DNA of 64,000 bases from Spirosoma sp. SC4-14 (GTDB lineage Bacteria > Bacteroidota > Bacteroidia > Cytophagales > Spirosomataceae). The notes beneath the pieces are model-generated. The model saw nothing but the letters and a program-made list of their open reading frames with translations, ran no database searches and was not told the origin of the DNA. Below are positions 1-8,825 of this stretch, piece after piece. The stretch's first letter is position 1. Each line of letters starts with the position of its first letter. The position numbers and the translations under genes are program-made. The stretch lies in NCBI RefSeq assembly GCF_037201965.1, contig NZ_CP147518.1, positions 5,263,001 to 5,327,000 on the forward strand. Direction: 5' to 3'.

Positions 1-1323
1 GGCCGCTCCAACGACGGTACCGACCCGAATGGCTTCTATTTCTGTCAGTTTCAGGTCGATCTGCGACCGAAAGACGAGTGGACCCGAACCATCACTACCG
101 AGCAGCTAACCGACGAAATGGATGTCAAACTCCGAAACTATGCCGGTGTGCTTTACAATTACTCCCAGCCCATTATCGATAATGTTGCGGAGGCAGTAGC
201 GGGCTACAAAGCCAGTAATGGAATCAAGATTTTCGGCAGCGATGTCTATGAACTGGAGAAATATGCCAATCAGGCGCTGGATGCAGTCAGGAATGTCGAT
301 GGCATTAAAGATCTGGGGATTATCCGCAACGTAGGTCAGCCCGAAATGAGCATTCTGTTCAGCGATCATAAAATGGCACTCTATGGAGTCAATACAGCCG
401 ATGCGCAGGCCGTGATCGAAATGGCCATTGGCGGTAAAACCGCATCTATCCTTTACGAAGGAGAACGCAAATTTGATATTCGGGTGCGGTTTCTGCCCCA
501 ATACCGCCAAACCGACGACGACATTATGCGGCTGATGGTGCCAACCATGAGTGGCGGCAAAATTCCCCTGAAAGAAATTGCTACGATTCGGCAAATAACC
601 GGGCCTGCATTTATCTACCGCGACCTGAACCAGCGGTTTATTGGGGTTAAATTTTCGGTACGCGGCCGCGATCTGGGTAGCACCATTGCCGAAGCCCAGC
701 AGCGCGTTCGCGAGAAGCTTCAACTCGAAAAAGGCTACTCCGTCGAATGGGTAGGCGAATTTGAGAACCAGGTACGGGCAACCGACCAGTTGGCAAAGGT
801 TGTTCCGATCAGCATTGCCGCCATTTTTGTGATTCTATTTATCACCTTTGGCAATGCGAAAGATGCCGGGCTGGTGCTGCTCAATGTTCCGTTTGCGTTG
901 ATTGGCGGTATTCTGGCCCTACACACAACAGGCGTAAACTTCGGTATATCGGCCGGAGTAGGGTTCATTGCCCTGTTTGGAATCTGTGTGCAAAACGGGG
1001 TAATTCTGATTTCGGTTTTCAACAAAAACCGCCAGGCCCGCATGCCTCTCGACAGCGCCATTCGGGAGGGTGTTCAATCGCGTATCCGGCCCGTAGTTAT
1101 GACAGCCCTCATGGCCGCTATTGGCCTGTTTCCGGCAGCGATATCCACCGGAATCGGCTCCGAAACCCAAAAACCATTGGCTATTGTGGTTATTGGGGGA
1201 CTCATCACAGCAACCGTTCTAACGCTACTGATTTTCCCGATCATTTACAGGCTGTTCTATCGTAAAAAAATGACCCTGGCTCCCAACCGAGGCAATACAA
1301 TGGAACCCGCAGAATTGTATTGA
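1..1323 (+). CDS. RND-family efflux permease, C-terminal part (CusA/CzcA-like), cut by window edge
   Basis: Frame 1 is open from the first base, so the gene begins outside the window; the first ATG (118) is internal. The visible ~440 residues are the second periplasmic porter region (ending near GYSVEWVGEF) followed by the last transmembrane helices. Motifs include QRVREKL, the helix VPISIAAIFVILFITFG, and the conserved block ending in GIGSETQKPLAIVVIGGL. This matches inner-membrane proton-driven RND pumps of the heavy-metal (CusA/CzcA) branch, which form a tripartite complex with an adaptor and an outer-membrane channel. Those partners are not visible here and would lie upstream. The substrate cannot be told from this fragment. 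Confidence 0.9.
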   Translation, partial: GRSNDGTDPNGFYFCQFQVDLRPKDEWTRTITTEQLTDEMDVKLRNYAGVLYNYSQPIIDNVAEAVAGYKASNGIKIFGSDVYELEKYANQALDAVRNVDGIKDLGIIRNVGQPEMSILFSDHKMALYGVNTADAQAVIEMAIGGKTASILYEGERKFDIRVRFLPQYRQTDDDIMRLMVPTMSGGKIPLKEIATIRQITGPAFIYRDLNQRFIGVKFSVRGRDLGSTIAEAQQRVREKLQLEKGYSVEWVGEFENQVRATDQLAKVVPISIAAIFVILFITFGNAKDAGLVLLNVPFALIGGILALHTTGVNFGISAGVGFIALFGICVQNGVILISVFNKNRQARMPLDSAIREGVQSRIRPVVMTALMAAIGLFPAAISTGIGSETQKPLAIVVIGGLITATVLTLLIFPIIYRLFYRKKMTLAPNRGNTMEPAELY

Positions 1324-1602
1324 TGAATCCGTACGCTTACCAGGGTAAGAAATTAAAGAGGGGATTTCTGTGCCCCCGCTCTTGATTAAGGGCGGGGACT
1401 TGCCTTCGTGAGCCTAACGACAGAAAATAAACTCAGCACAAACATAAAATTAATGCGTTGTTTATCAGACTATTACCCATAAAAAAACAGTAAACAAACA
1501 CTATTGCTCTGGATTTTTAATGAGCAATACTTAATCAAACAAAAGTTTGGATAGTTATTCTTATTAGGAGTCATATTATACTGTACGCTTCTTCACTCTT
1601 TA
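1324..1602. other. Intergenic region after the RND pump
   Basis: This stretch of 279 bases holds one GC-rich hairpin (annotated separately) near its start and is AT-rich further on. No convincing open frame was seen. The right half probably carries the promoter of the receiver gene at 1603, but no clear TAnnTTTG box is visible. Confidence 0.4.
1374..1397. repeat. GC-rich hairpin downstream of RND pump
   Basis: A ten-base stem, CCCCGCTCTT pairing with AAGGGCGGGG through one G-T wobble, with a GATT loop, lies 51 bases after the RND stop codon. No T-run follows, so it is not a classical intrinsic terminator. It may stabilise the mRNA end. Confidence 0.45.
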
Positions 1603-2091
1603 GTGCCTATGATCCTCAACGAAGATTACCGACCCATAAAAGCCAATTTCAACCGAGCGAATGTGCTAATCATTGACGATAATCCAGACCAGTGGGTTTT
1701 GATCGAAAAAGCCATGCAACGCTCACTGCCGGAAATAAACCTCCACTGGGCGAAGTCGCCCGAACAAACGCTATCGCTCCTGAACGAGTGGAGCATTCAG
1801 GAGTGGGATATGCCTAAATTAATTCTACTGGATTTGTATCTGCCAGAGCGTCAGGATGGCTGGCAACTCCTCGACCAAATTAAAGGAATGTCCTCGCCAT
1901 GCAGACAAATTCCGGTTGTCATGTTAAGTAACTCAAACAACCCGGCCGACATTGCAGAGTCGTATCGGCGGGGAAGTTCGTCTTATATGGTAAAACCCGT
2001 AAAAAATGACGAGTGGCTAAAATACTTTCAGGAGTTGCGCTCCTATTGGTGGGAAACCGTTACCCTGCCTCCAATCTATTTTTCGGTTTGA
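1603..2091 (+). CDS. Stand-alone response regulator receiver domain protein
   Basis: A CheY-like receiver of 162 residues with no output domain. The catalytic set is complete: acidic pair D25/D26 (IIDDNPD), phospho-acceptor D77 (LILLDLYLP), S109 (MLSNSN) and K131 (MVKPVKN). The annotated start is GTG; an ATG two codons later (1609) is an equal candidate. The C-terminal tail SYWWETVTLP resembles the tail FWLKTASLP of the receiver in the convergent neighbour (2097-2906), so the two belong to one receiver subfamily. Single-domain receivers usually act by protein contact in a phosphorelay; the cognate kinase is not adjacent. The receiver assignment is certain, the role unknown. Confidence 0.88.
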   Translation: MPMILNEDYRPIKANFNRANVLIIDDNPDQWVLIEKAMQRSLPEINLHWAKSPEQTLSLLNEWSIQEWDMPKLILLDLYLPERQDGWQLLDQIKGMSSPCRQIPVVMLSNSNNPADIAESYRRGSSSYMVKPVKNDEWLKYFQELRSYWWETVTLPPIYFSV

Positions 2092-2096
2092 TGCGC

Positions 2097-2906
2097 TTAA
2101 TTCATCTGAACAGGTAAGGAAGCCGTTTTTAGCCAGAATTTACAAACACGCTCTACAGTATCAACAAACTGCGGATTTCGCGCTGGCATTGCTATTACCG
2201 AATTAGCCCCTTGCCGGTATCCGCTAATCACCAATTTATCAGACTGGCCAACCAGCAATATCACCGGTATCCGACAAAGCTGGTTATCTTCCTTTAGTCG
2301 CTCCAGGGCTTTAAGCCGCTCAGGAGCAGATGTACGGGCATCCAGCAGTATAAACGCGGGTTGCTCCGGTTCGGGAAGCTGGTGCAGCAACTCGGGCAGA
2401 TAAGCTGCCTGTTGTAAAATGTGCAGCGTGAAGGGCCATTGCATTTCAAGGATCTTTTTCAATTCGCTGGCACACTGCTGGTCATCAGTCACCAGATTTA
2501 TCGACCGCTGCTGTGCTGCGATCGGCGTCGTTGTGGCCACAGGTACTTTTTTAACCAGATCGGAAGCCAAACCGTCTATATCGGACAGTATCGTATTCGG
2601 TTGAAGGGCATCTACTACCTGGCTCCAGCGCCGACGACTAACGGGCAAAACCACGCCACTCTCCAGATGTACAGCTCCAGCCATTTTCTTTCGCGGAGGA
2701 TGCTCAAGTTTTTTTACGCTATTAGGGTTAATCAGAGCCGTCTTATGAATTCTGACAAAACTGGGCAGCTTCGTCTCTAAATAACTGATTGGTTTCGCCA
2801 ATAGCTTTTTCTCTCCATTCCGAAAACAAAGCCATGTATAGTTATTGGCTCCTGACAAGTAGTCGATGAGCAACGGGTTCTGAATGGCGCTCTGAATAAC
2901 ACTCAT
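2097..2906 (-). CDS. LytTR DNA-binding protein with C-terminal degenerate receiver
   Basis: Residues about 1-105 are a LytTR domain (FVRIHKTALINP is the typical block; preceding GANNYTWLCF and KPISYLETKL), and residues about 130-265 are a receiver. The order is reversed relative to AlgR/LytR-type regulators, which carry the receiver first. The receiver keeps an acidic pair (TDD) and the candidate acceptor Asp (ILLDAR), but the Thr/Ser position lies in LLVGQSD and the invariant Lys has become Met (IAMPARN). Normal phosphorylation switching is therefore doubtful. The gene converges on the active receiver at 1603-2091 with only five bases between stop codons. The start used is ATG at 2906. It probably binds DNA as a transcription regulator; targets are unknown. 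Confidence 0.8.
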   Translation of the reverse strand: MSVIQSAIQNPLLIDYLSGANNYTWLCFRNGEKKLLAKPISYLETKLPSFVRIHKTALINPNSVKKLEHPPRKKMAGAVHLESGVVLPVSRRRWSQVVDALQPNTILSDIDGLASDLVKKVPVATTTPIAAQQRSINLVTDDQQCASELKKILEMQWPFTLHILQQAAYLPELLHQLPEPEQPAFILLDARTSAPERLKALERLKEDNQLCRIPVILLVGQSDKLVISGYRQGANSVIAMPARNPQFVDTVERVCKFWLKTASLPVQMN

Positions 2907-3123
2907 AGATATGCTGGTAAATTATTTATATCTATATAAAATCCATATATTAACAATAAACAATATTATACCGAATGAGTTTTGGCCTTGGCAAACAATT
3001 TTGTCGTCGGGGTATTACTTTACAGTTAAACTAGCAATACAACGCCGAAAACAAGCGTTTATATTAGTTACTGAGTGCGTTAGCAAACAAAAGTTAGCCT
3101 CAGCATTATTAACTCAACTTACC

Positions 3124-3351
3124 ATGAAGCCTGCTTTATTAGCCTTTCTGATAGCAACCGGATTAGTTGCTTGTGAAGGGGGAGTTTTTAAGAAAAAAAA
3201 CTGTAAAACCTGCGAAACCTTAACGTATAATCCCCAAACCGCGCAACCCAGCCGAATAGAAAATAAAGTCTGCGGAGATGACGTCGAAGCTTACATTACG
3301 TCTAATAACATCTCAACAAGTAGTTTAACAGTAGTGACTACTTGTAAATAA
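3124..3351 (+). CDS. Small lipoprotein, function unknown
   Basis: A 75-residue protein. The start was set at ATG 3124 because it gives a clean lipoprotein signal: a short charged end (MKP), a hydrophobic stretch, and a lipobox ending LVAC with Cys17. The frame is open further upstream but that part looks non-coding. The mature part is short and Lys/Thr-rich with CKTC and a C-terminal TTCK, so four cysteines remain besides the lipid Cys. No family was recognised. It stands alone between the LytTR gene and another small gene. Confidence 0.6.
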   Translation: MKPALLAFLIATGLVACEGGVFKKKNCKTCETLTYNPQTAQPSRIENKVCGDDVEAYITSNNISTSSLTVVTTCK

Positions 3352-3486
3352 GAAAGATTTTCAGGTACGATTCAACGTTACATTCGTATCTGAGCATTTC
3401 TTTCGCAAGAAACTAGTCCATCTCTGTTGGAAAATAAATAAGCATCTGTATATTTTCGTAAACTAAAAATACTCAATGTTACTACC

Positions 3487-3711
3487 TTGAAAACTACAGA
3501 TACAAAAATCAACTATAAAGGATACCTCATTACGCCTAAGGAAGTTTTTCTCACCAAAGAAGAAAACGATGAGGACTATACGGTTGCAGCTACAAAAACT
3601 GCCTATCAGATCATTGATCCTGCTTCGGGCTATATATGTGCTACCGTCTCCTCTATAGATCGGGCAAAAAAAGCCATCGATAAGCATGGCGAGCGCTGGC
3701 GTTCGCTATAA
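3487..3711 (+). CDS. Hypothetical small protein (74 aa)
   Basis: A small soluble protein starting at TTG 3487 (MKTTDTKINYKGYL). It has the look of a real protein: INYKGYLI near the N-terminus, YQIIDPASGYICATV in the middle and a basic helical end (RAKKAIDKHGERW). The GYLI/IDPASG pattern resembles small proteins that contain a single beta-sheet repeat, but no family was identified. It is followed directly by a hairpin that could be its terminator. There is no signal peptide or membrane segment. Confidence 0.5.
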   Translation: MKTTDTKINYKGYLITPKEVFLTKEENDEDYTVAATKTAYQIIDPASGYICATVSSIDRAKKAIDKHGERWRSL

Positions 3712-3712
3712 G

Positions 3713-3734
3713 CCGAGCCTACAGGCTCGGTTTA
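3713..3734 (+). terminator. Hairpin after the 74-aa gene
   Basis: CCGAGC pairs with GCTCGG (loop CTACAG) immediately after the TAA stop at 3709-3711, followed by a short TTT. This is a weak intrinsic terminator candidate, with the T-tract only three bases long. Confidence 0.5.
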
Positions 3735-3802
3735 CTACTCCCTCTGACCGTTTCCACCCCTTCTACAGATTTTATCGAATAGCTTTTTTTGGGGCCGGTC
3801 GT

Positions 3803-3810
3803 TATATTTG
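3803..3810 (+). promoter_or_regulatory. Putative -7 box of the TonB receptor gene
   Basis: TATATTTG matches the Bacteroidota -7 element TAnnTTTG and lies 25 bases before the ATG at 3836. No good TTTG was found at the -33 position, so the promoter is only half supported. Confidence 0.45.
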
Positions 3811-3835
3811 ACAGGAAATAACGACCTGGCCGTTG

Positions 3836-5845
3836 ATGAAACCCTGTACCGAAGTTGTCCTCTTTCTGTCCATTTTGTTTCTTAGCTACCTGTGTATACC
3901 TGGTTGGACTCAACCATTACCTTCCAATGACCCTGTTCGGGTATTTAGTCTGGGTGAAGTAACTGTGCCGGGCAGGCGGGGAATTGATTCGGCCAATACA
4001 GCCCTCAGCCGACGTATTGAAGCGTTTAACCGGCTCGACGTGGGCCGGGCACTCAACCTCCTGCCCGGTGTAACCTTATCGAATGTAGGAGCCCGCAACG
4101 AGTCGATGGTTTATGTACGCGGTTTCGATTTACGTCAGGTTCCGGTTTTCATTGATGGCATACCCGTTTATGTTCCCTACGACGGTTATGTCGACCTCGG
4201 GCGATTCACAACCTTTGATCTGGCCGAAGTAAATGTAGCGAAAGGCTTTTCTTCGGTCACCTATGGCCCTAATACACTGGGGGGCGCAATTAATCTTGTC
4301 TCACGCCGACCGCAGAAACGACTGGAATTCGATGGTCGGGCCGGATTGCTGAGCGGGCAGGGGCATCGGCTAAACCTGAATATCGGCAGCAATCTGGGCA
4401 AGTTTTATGTGCAGGGATCGGCTTCGCAGCTCCGGCAGCAAACCTTTCCCTTGTCGGCTCAATTTGTTCCTCAGCCGCAGGAAGATGGCGGCCGTAGGGA
4501 AAACGCCTACCGAAACGACCGAAAGTATAGCCTGAAACTTGGCTTTACGCCCAACGCAACCGACGAATATACGATCAGCTACATCAATCAGCAGGGTACT
4601 AAAGGCACACCTCCCTATGTTGGCAGCGATCCCAAACAAACGGCCCGTTTCTGGCAATGGCCTTACTGGAACAAAGAGAGCTGGTATTTTATTTCCCGTA
4701 CGGCCTTAACGTCTACCAGCTATCTGAAAGTCCGGCTGTTTTATGATCGCTTCAGAAACCTGCTGAGTGCTTTTGACGATAACACCTATTCGACTCAGAA
4801 AAAAGGGTCGTCATTTAACAGCTATTACAACGACGACACCAAAGGTGGTTCGCTCGAATATGGCAATCGGATTGTCAGGCAGCACAACCTGAAAGCTTCG
4901 TTTCACTACAAACAGGACCGCCACCGCGAAAATAACCAGGGGGAGCCAGTACGCACGTTTATCGACCAGACGCTATCGGCAGGTATAGAAGATGTCTATA
5001 CGTTAACCCCCAAACTATCACTGGTGCCGGGGATCAGCTATAACAGTCGGCGGAGCCTGCGGGCCGAAAATTATGAAAGTGCGACCAAAACCATTACGCC
5101 CTTTTCCGGGAATAATAGTGATGCATTAAATGCGCAGACAGGGTTGTTCTACAATCCCGGCAATCGGCAACAACTTAGCATTACGGTAGCCCGAAAAACC
5201 CGATTTGCTACAATTAAAGACCGGTATTCGTACCGAATGGGGGCAGCCATTCCCAATCCCGATTTAAAGGCAGAATCGGCCTTGCATTTCGAAACGGCCT
5301 ATACAGACCAGCTTGCACTTAGCCATCCAGCTCAGTTTTTATCCCTACAGGCCAGTGTTTTCTACAGTCGCTTAACCGACGTAATTCAGCAGGTCAATAA
5401 CGTGCAACCGGGAATCTATCAGTTTCAGAATACCGGAAAAGCAGAGTTCTACGGAGGAGATGCCAGTCTGAAAGCTCAGGTAAGTGCTGCATTTCAGGCT
5501 GGTGCGCAGTACTCGTATATTCACCGCCAGAATCTGAGCAATCGCGACCTGAAATTTGTTGATGTACCCAATCATAAAGTGTTCGTTTATGCACAGGCTC
5601 AACTGTTTCGTCGGGTGGCACTGGTAGGAAGTGTCGAATACAATTCGGCCCGCTACAGCACCAGTTACGGCACACAGGCGGGCAGTTTTGTTGTCGCAAA
5701 TACCAAAGGCTCTGTTCGGCTACAGCAGTATGTTAGTCTGGAAGGTGGCGTCAACAACATCTTCGACCGGAACTACGCGCTAGCCGAAGGGTTTCCCGAA
5801 CCGGGCCGTAATTTCTTTGTTAATCTAGTAATTGCTAACCTATAA
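3836..5845 (+). CDS. TonB-dependent outer-membrane receptor
   Basis: A 669-residue TonB-dependent receptor: signal peptide (to about residue 26, GWTQP), a plug domain with LLPGVTLSNVGARNESMVYVRGFD and the NTLGGAINLVSRRP block, then a 22-strand barrel that ends in a terminal Phe-containing strand (NFFVNLVIANL). It has no N-terminal STN or carboxypeptidase-like domain, so it is a siderophore/metal-type receptor and not a SusC. A TTG one codon upstream is possible, but ATG 3836 is preferred. It is followed nine bases later by a molybdopterin-fold protein and a di-haem peroxidase on the same strand, suggesting one operon. The ligand is unknown; a metal complex or siderophore is the likeliest guess. 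Confidence 0.92.
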   Translation: MKPCTEVVLFLSILFLSYLCIPGWTQPLPSNDPVRVFSLGEVTVPGRRGIDSANTALSRRIEAFNRLDVGRALNLLPGVTLSNVGARNESMVYVRGFDLRQVPVFIDGIPVYVPYDGYVDLGRFTTFDLAEVNVAKGFSSVTYGPNTLGGAINLVSRRPQKRLEFDGRAGLLSGQGHRLNLNIGSNLGKFYVQGSASQLRQQTFPLSAQFVPQPQEDGGRRENAYRNDRKYSLKLGFTPNATDEYTISYINQQGTKGTPPYVGSDPKQTARFWQWPYWNKESWYFISRTALTSTSYLKVRLFYDRFRNLLSAFDDNTYSTQKKGSSFNSYYNDDTKGGSLEYGNRIVRQHNLKASFHYKQDRHRENNQGEPVRTFIDQTLSAGIEDVYTLTPKLSLVPGISYNSRRSLRAENYESATKTITPFSGNNSDALNAQTGLFYNPGNRQQLSITVARKTRFATIKDRYSYRMGAAIPNPDLKAESALHFETAYTDQLALSHPAQFLSLQASVFYSRLTDVIQQVNNVQPGIYQFQNTGKAEFYGGDASLKAQVSAAFQAGAQYSYIHRQNLSNRDLKFVDVPNHKVFVYAQAQLFRRVALVGSVEYNSARYSTSYGTQAGSFVVANTKGSVRLQQYVSLEGGVNNIFDRNYALAEGFPEPGRNFFVNLVIANL

Positions 5846-5853
5846 AAGCCATC

Positions 5854-6354
5854 ATGAATCTGTTCATTCATACCATCAAATCCCTTTTGCTGATCCTCTT
5901 TTTGGCCGGATTCTCTGTACACCTTCAGGCACAAACGGCAATAACAATCTCGGGCGAAGTGACAAACCCTCTAACCTTACAGGCTAGCGATCTGAAGGCT
6001 ATGCCTCATACGGAAGTAACCGGCAAAGACCGTGATGGCAAAGAACACCGCTACTCGGGCATTCCGCTCGCAGCGTTACTAAAACAGGCCGGCGCTACGC
6101 TGGGCGGTGAACTACGGGGCGAAAACCTGATGAAATATGCCGTTATAAAAGCCATAGACGGCTATGAAGTATTATTCGCGCTCCCTGAACTTGATCCCGA
6201 ATTTGCCACCCGAACCATACTGCTCGCCGACAGCGTCGATGGTGCTCCTTTACCGACGGGAGTGGGCCCCTACAGGATTGTTGTTCCCGGCGAAAAAAAG
6301 CCCGCCCGCTGGATACGGGAAGTAAAAGCCATTGACGTACGATTTGCTAAATAA
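5854..6354 (+). CDS. Secreted molybdopterin-oxidoreductase-fold protein without cysteine
   Basis: A 166-residue protein with a cleavable signal peptide (through VHLQAQ, about residue 27) and a single domain related to the oxidoreductase molybdopterin-binding fold of sulfite oxidase/YedY: ISGEVTNPLTLQASDL, YSGIPLAALLKQAG, DGYEVLFALPELD, and PGEKKPARWIREVKAI. Sulfite-oxidase-type enzymes bind Mo through a Cys; this protein has no cysteine at all, so it is probably not a molybdenum enzyme and may bind another ligand or act as a partner. It lies nine bases after the TonB receptor and seven before the peroxidase. Expected location is the periplasm. Confidence 0.8.
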   Translation: MNLFIHTIKSLLLILFLAGFSVHLQAQTAITISGEVTNPLTLQASDLKAMPHTEVTGKDRDGKEHRYSGIPLAALLKQAGATLGGELRGENLMKYAVIKAIDGYEVLFALPELDPEFATRTILLADSVDGAPLPTGVGPYRIVVPGEKKPARWIREVKAIDVRFAK

Positions 6355-6361
6355 AGCAGCC

Positions 6362-7450
6362 ATGCGGAGCTGGATTGGTATTCTTTTTGGCGGAATAGTG
6401 CTTATGGGTTCATCGGCCTGGGTTATCTTCGACGACCCCGTTCCTGTTGGCCCCTATACCCTGCAGTATCCGGCCGCATTTGGTGGCCGGTTTACCATTC
6501 CGGCCGATAACCCAACCACCAGACAAGGTGTCTACCTCGGTCGAATGCTCTTTTATGAGCCTCGTCTTTCAGCCACAAAAACCATTTCCTGCGCTAGTTG
6601 CCACCAGCAGGAACGGGCCTTCACCGACGGTCGGGCCCTAAGCATAGGTGTCAGTGGCAAACCGACCAAACGCAACGCCATGTCGCTGGCCAATCTGCTG
6701 TGGGTTCGCCAACTTTTTTGGGATGGACGTTCGAACAGTCTGGAAGAACAGGCGCTGGTGCCGATGAGGCACCCCGACGAGATGGGACTGGAACCCGGTC
6801 AGGCAGCTAATGTATTACAGGGACTAGCACCCTACCCTGCCCTTTTCAGACGGGTTTTTGGCTCCGATACAATTACCGACGCTCGGATTGGCAAAGCCAT
6901 CGCCCAGTTTGAGCGAACCTTAATTTCTGCCAACTCACCCTACGACCAATATCTGCAAGGAAGCTATACGCTAACCCCTACCGAAGAACGGGGCTTACAG
7001 TTATTTATGCGAGCCCCATCGGCCGATCAAACGGTTCGGGGAGGCAACTGCGCCCATTGCCACGGCGGTCCCAAGCTCTATCAGGAAGTGTTTCATAATA
7101 ATGGGCTAACCCAAAAAGCAACGGATTCCGGACGTCGGGAGATTACGGGACTTGCCCTCGACCAGGGACGCTTTCGAGTCCCTACACTGCGAAATATTGC
7201 CCTTACGGCTCCCTACATGCACGACGGTCGGCTGGCCACGCTAGGCGATGTACTGGATCACTATAGCGCTCATATCGAGAACAGCCCTGCCGTAAGTCGC
7301 GAATTACCCAATCAGGCAAACGGATTCCATCTGACTACTTCCGAAAAAGCAGATCTACTCGCTTTTTTACAATTATTCACCGACAGTTCGTTTGTTACGA
7401 ATCCCGAATTCGCGAACCCGCATCTGAAGCAAGGCAGCGTCAATCGATAG
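6362..7450 (+). CDS. Di-haem cytochrome c peroxidase family protein
   Basis: A 362-residue periplasmic protein with an N-terminal signal/anchor helix (about residues 5-22) and two CXXCH haem sites: C77/C80/H81 (CASCH) and C230/C233/H234 (CAHCH). Family blocks FTDGR, FWDGRSNSLEEQA, HPDEMG, and RVPTLRNIALTAPYMHDGR are typical of bacterial cytochrome c peroxidase/MauG-like proteins. These either reduce peroxide or use a bis-Fe(IV) state to oxidise a partner. ATG 6362 was preferred to an upstream TTG because it follows the neighbour's stop and begins the signal peptide cleanly. Context (TonB receptor, Mo-fold protein) suggests a redox role in handling an imported compound. Confidence 0.9.
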   Translation: MRSWIGILFGGIVLMGSSAWVIFDDPVPVGPYTLQYPAAFGGRFTIPADNPTTRQGVYLGRMLFYEPRLSATKTISCASCHQQERAFTDGRALSIGVSGKPTKRNAMSLANLLWVRQLFWDGRSNSLEEQALVPMRHPDEMGLEPGQAANVLQGLAPYPALFRRVFGSDTITDARIGKAIAQFERTLISANSPYDQYLQGSYTLTPTEERGLQLFMRAPSADQTVRGGNCAHCHGGPKLYQEVFHNNGLTQKATDSGRREITGLALDQGRFRVPTLRNIALTAPYMHDGRLATLGDVLDHYSAHIENSPAVSRELPNQANGFHLTTSEKADLLAFLQLFTDSSFVTNPEFANPHLKQGSVNR

Positions 7451-7612
7451 CGGACTGTTTTAAACAACAATCATTTAAACTTCGACGGGGTCTGTTGAGT
7501 TATGTAGCAGCCAGCAATGCTGCTGACATACGTCATCCGACTAAGCAATGAATCATTCTTCCTGCTGCCTGGCGGCAAAAGTGGGCCTTACCAATTGATC
7601 GGCCAAATTGTT

Positions 7613-8710
7613 ATGGCACCGCCAATACTGCATCCGGTACGCTTCCATAAAACATGGTTGGTATTCGGCTATCTGCTCATTGCCATTTCGGTCGCAGGCA
7701 ACGCGCAGGGATTGCGGTTTCTGGGTATTCCACTGGATACGTTACTGAAAACCAAAATCCCCCGAGTCGATAAACGGTTCATCACAACCTATTACGGGCG
7801 GCTCCATTTGTATGCTGTCAGTGATCGTCAGAATTATGGCGTTCGGATTGCTGGCCCAACTTATTCGCTGCATTATAAACCCAATCTGGCCTGGGCACTT
7901 GGGCTTGGCATAGACTACAGATGGATCGGAACGGAAATCACGGTTAAGCTCCCTTTTCTGGGCTACAATACAGCAACGAAAGGGAAAACAAAACCATTCG
8001 GCGCTACCTTTAACGTCAATAACCGAAGGTTGTGGATTTCCAGCCAGTATCAGTTCTACCGAGGTTTTTATCTGGCAAATCCTGATGCGCTGGAAGCTGA
8101 TTGGCTACTTCATCATACGACCTACCCCTACCGGAATGATCTCAAAAGCCAGACTATCAACACACAGGTACAATATCTGTTCAATCCGCTACAACTATCG
8201 ATTCCGGCCAGCTTACTCCAACGGGAGCGGCAACAAAAGAGCGCAGGCACCTGGATCGTGGGCGGATTTCTAATCTATCAGTATATTCATGCAGATTCCA
8301 GTTTTATTCTCCCTCATCTGCTAACCGACTTCCCGGCGGTATCAAATTTTAGTCGCTACCGAACCATAAGCCTGGGAGTTGATGGTGGCTATACTCAAAC
8401 ATTCGTATTGGGTAAGTATCTATTTACCAATCTCACCCTACGCCCCGGCCTGTCGATTCTTTGGCAGCAGGACAATGTTTCATCAAGCTTAGCAAGCCGT
8501 TTAAGGCTTGGCTGGCAGGGTGTCGCATCGGCTACCATAGGCTACAGTACACCCCGCTATTACGGCGGAATTTATGCATCCATGACACTGGCAAACCGCA
8601 CCTTTGGTAATACGCTAGTCAACACCGATGCTGAATATTTCCGGCTGGTATTTGGGCGCCGATTTCTCTACCGGCCTAAGGGCGTCATCAAAAAACTGCC
8701 TGGCATGTAA
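7613..8710 (+). CDS. Outer-membrane beta-barrel protein, DUF4421-like
   Basis: A secreted protein of 365 residues. The start at ATG 7613 gives a signal peptide ending near VAGNAQG; the frame is open further upstream but reads poorly there. The rest is an alternation of aromatic and polar residues typical of a beta-barrel: YYGRLHLYAVSDRQNYGVRI, WALGLGIDYRWIG, and repeated YGG/FG strands up to FRLVFGRRFLY. The pattern YKPNLAWALGLGIDYRWIG fits the Bacteroidota family DUF4421, whose function is not known. It is followed by a GH2-like lipoprotein gene 115 bases on. The family assignment is from memory and moderately certain. Confidence 0.65.
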   Translation: MAPPILHPVRFHKTWLVFGYLLIAISVAGNAQGLRFLGIPLDTLLKTKIPRVDKRFITTYYGRLHLYAVSDRQNYGVRIAGPTYSLHYKPNLAWALGLGIDYRWIGTEITVKLPFLGYNTATKGKTKPFGATFNVNNRRLWISSQYQFYRGFYLANPDALEADWLLHHTTYPYRNDLKSQTINTQVQYLFNPLQLSIPASLLQRERQQKSAGTWIVGGFLIYQYIHADSSFILPHLLTDFPAVSNFSRYRTISLGVDGGYTQTFVLGKYLFTNLTLRPGLSILWQQDNVSSSLASRLRLGWQGVASATIGYSTPRYYGGIYASMTLANRTFGNTLVNTDAEYFRLVFGRRFLYRPKGVIKKLPGM

Positions 8711-8776
8711 CGTATTCACTACAAACCATTTAAAGTTATCGACAATTTTCCCGCTGCGCTATCATAGTCGATTACA

Positions 8777-8784
8777 TAATTTTG
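8777..8784 (+). promoter_or_regulatory. Putative -7 box for the GH2-like gene
   Basis: TAATTTTG fits TAnnTTTG and lies 42 bases upstream of ATG 8826, supporting that start over any upstream one. No matching -33 TTTG was found. Confidence 0.35.
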
Positions 8785-8825
8785 GAATCGAAGTGACCAT
8801 CCCCAATTATCAGGGTCATCAGTGT

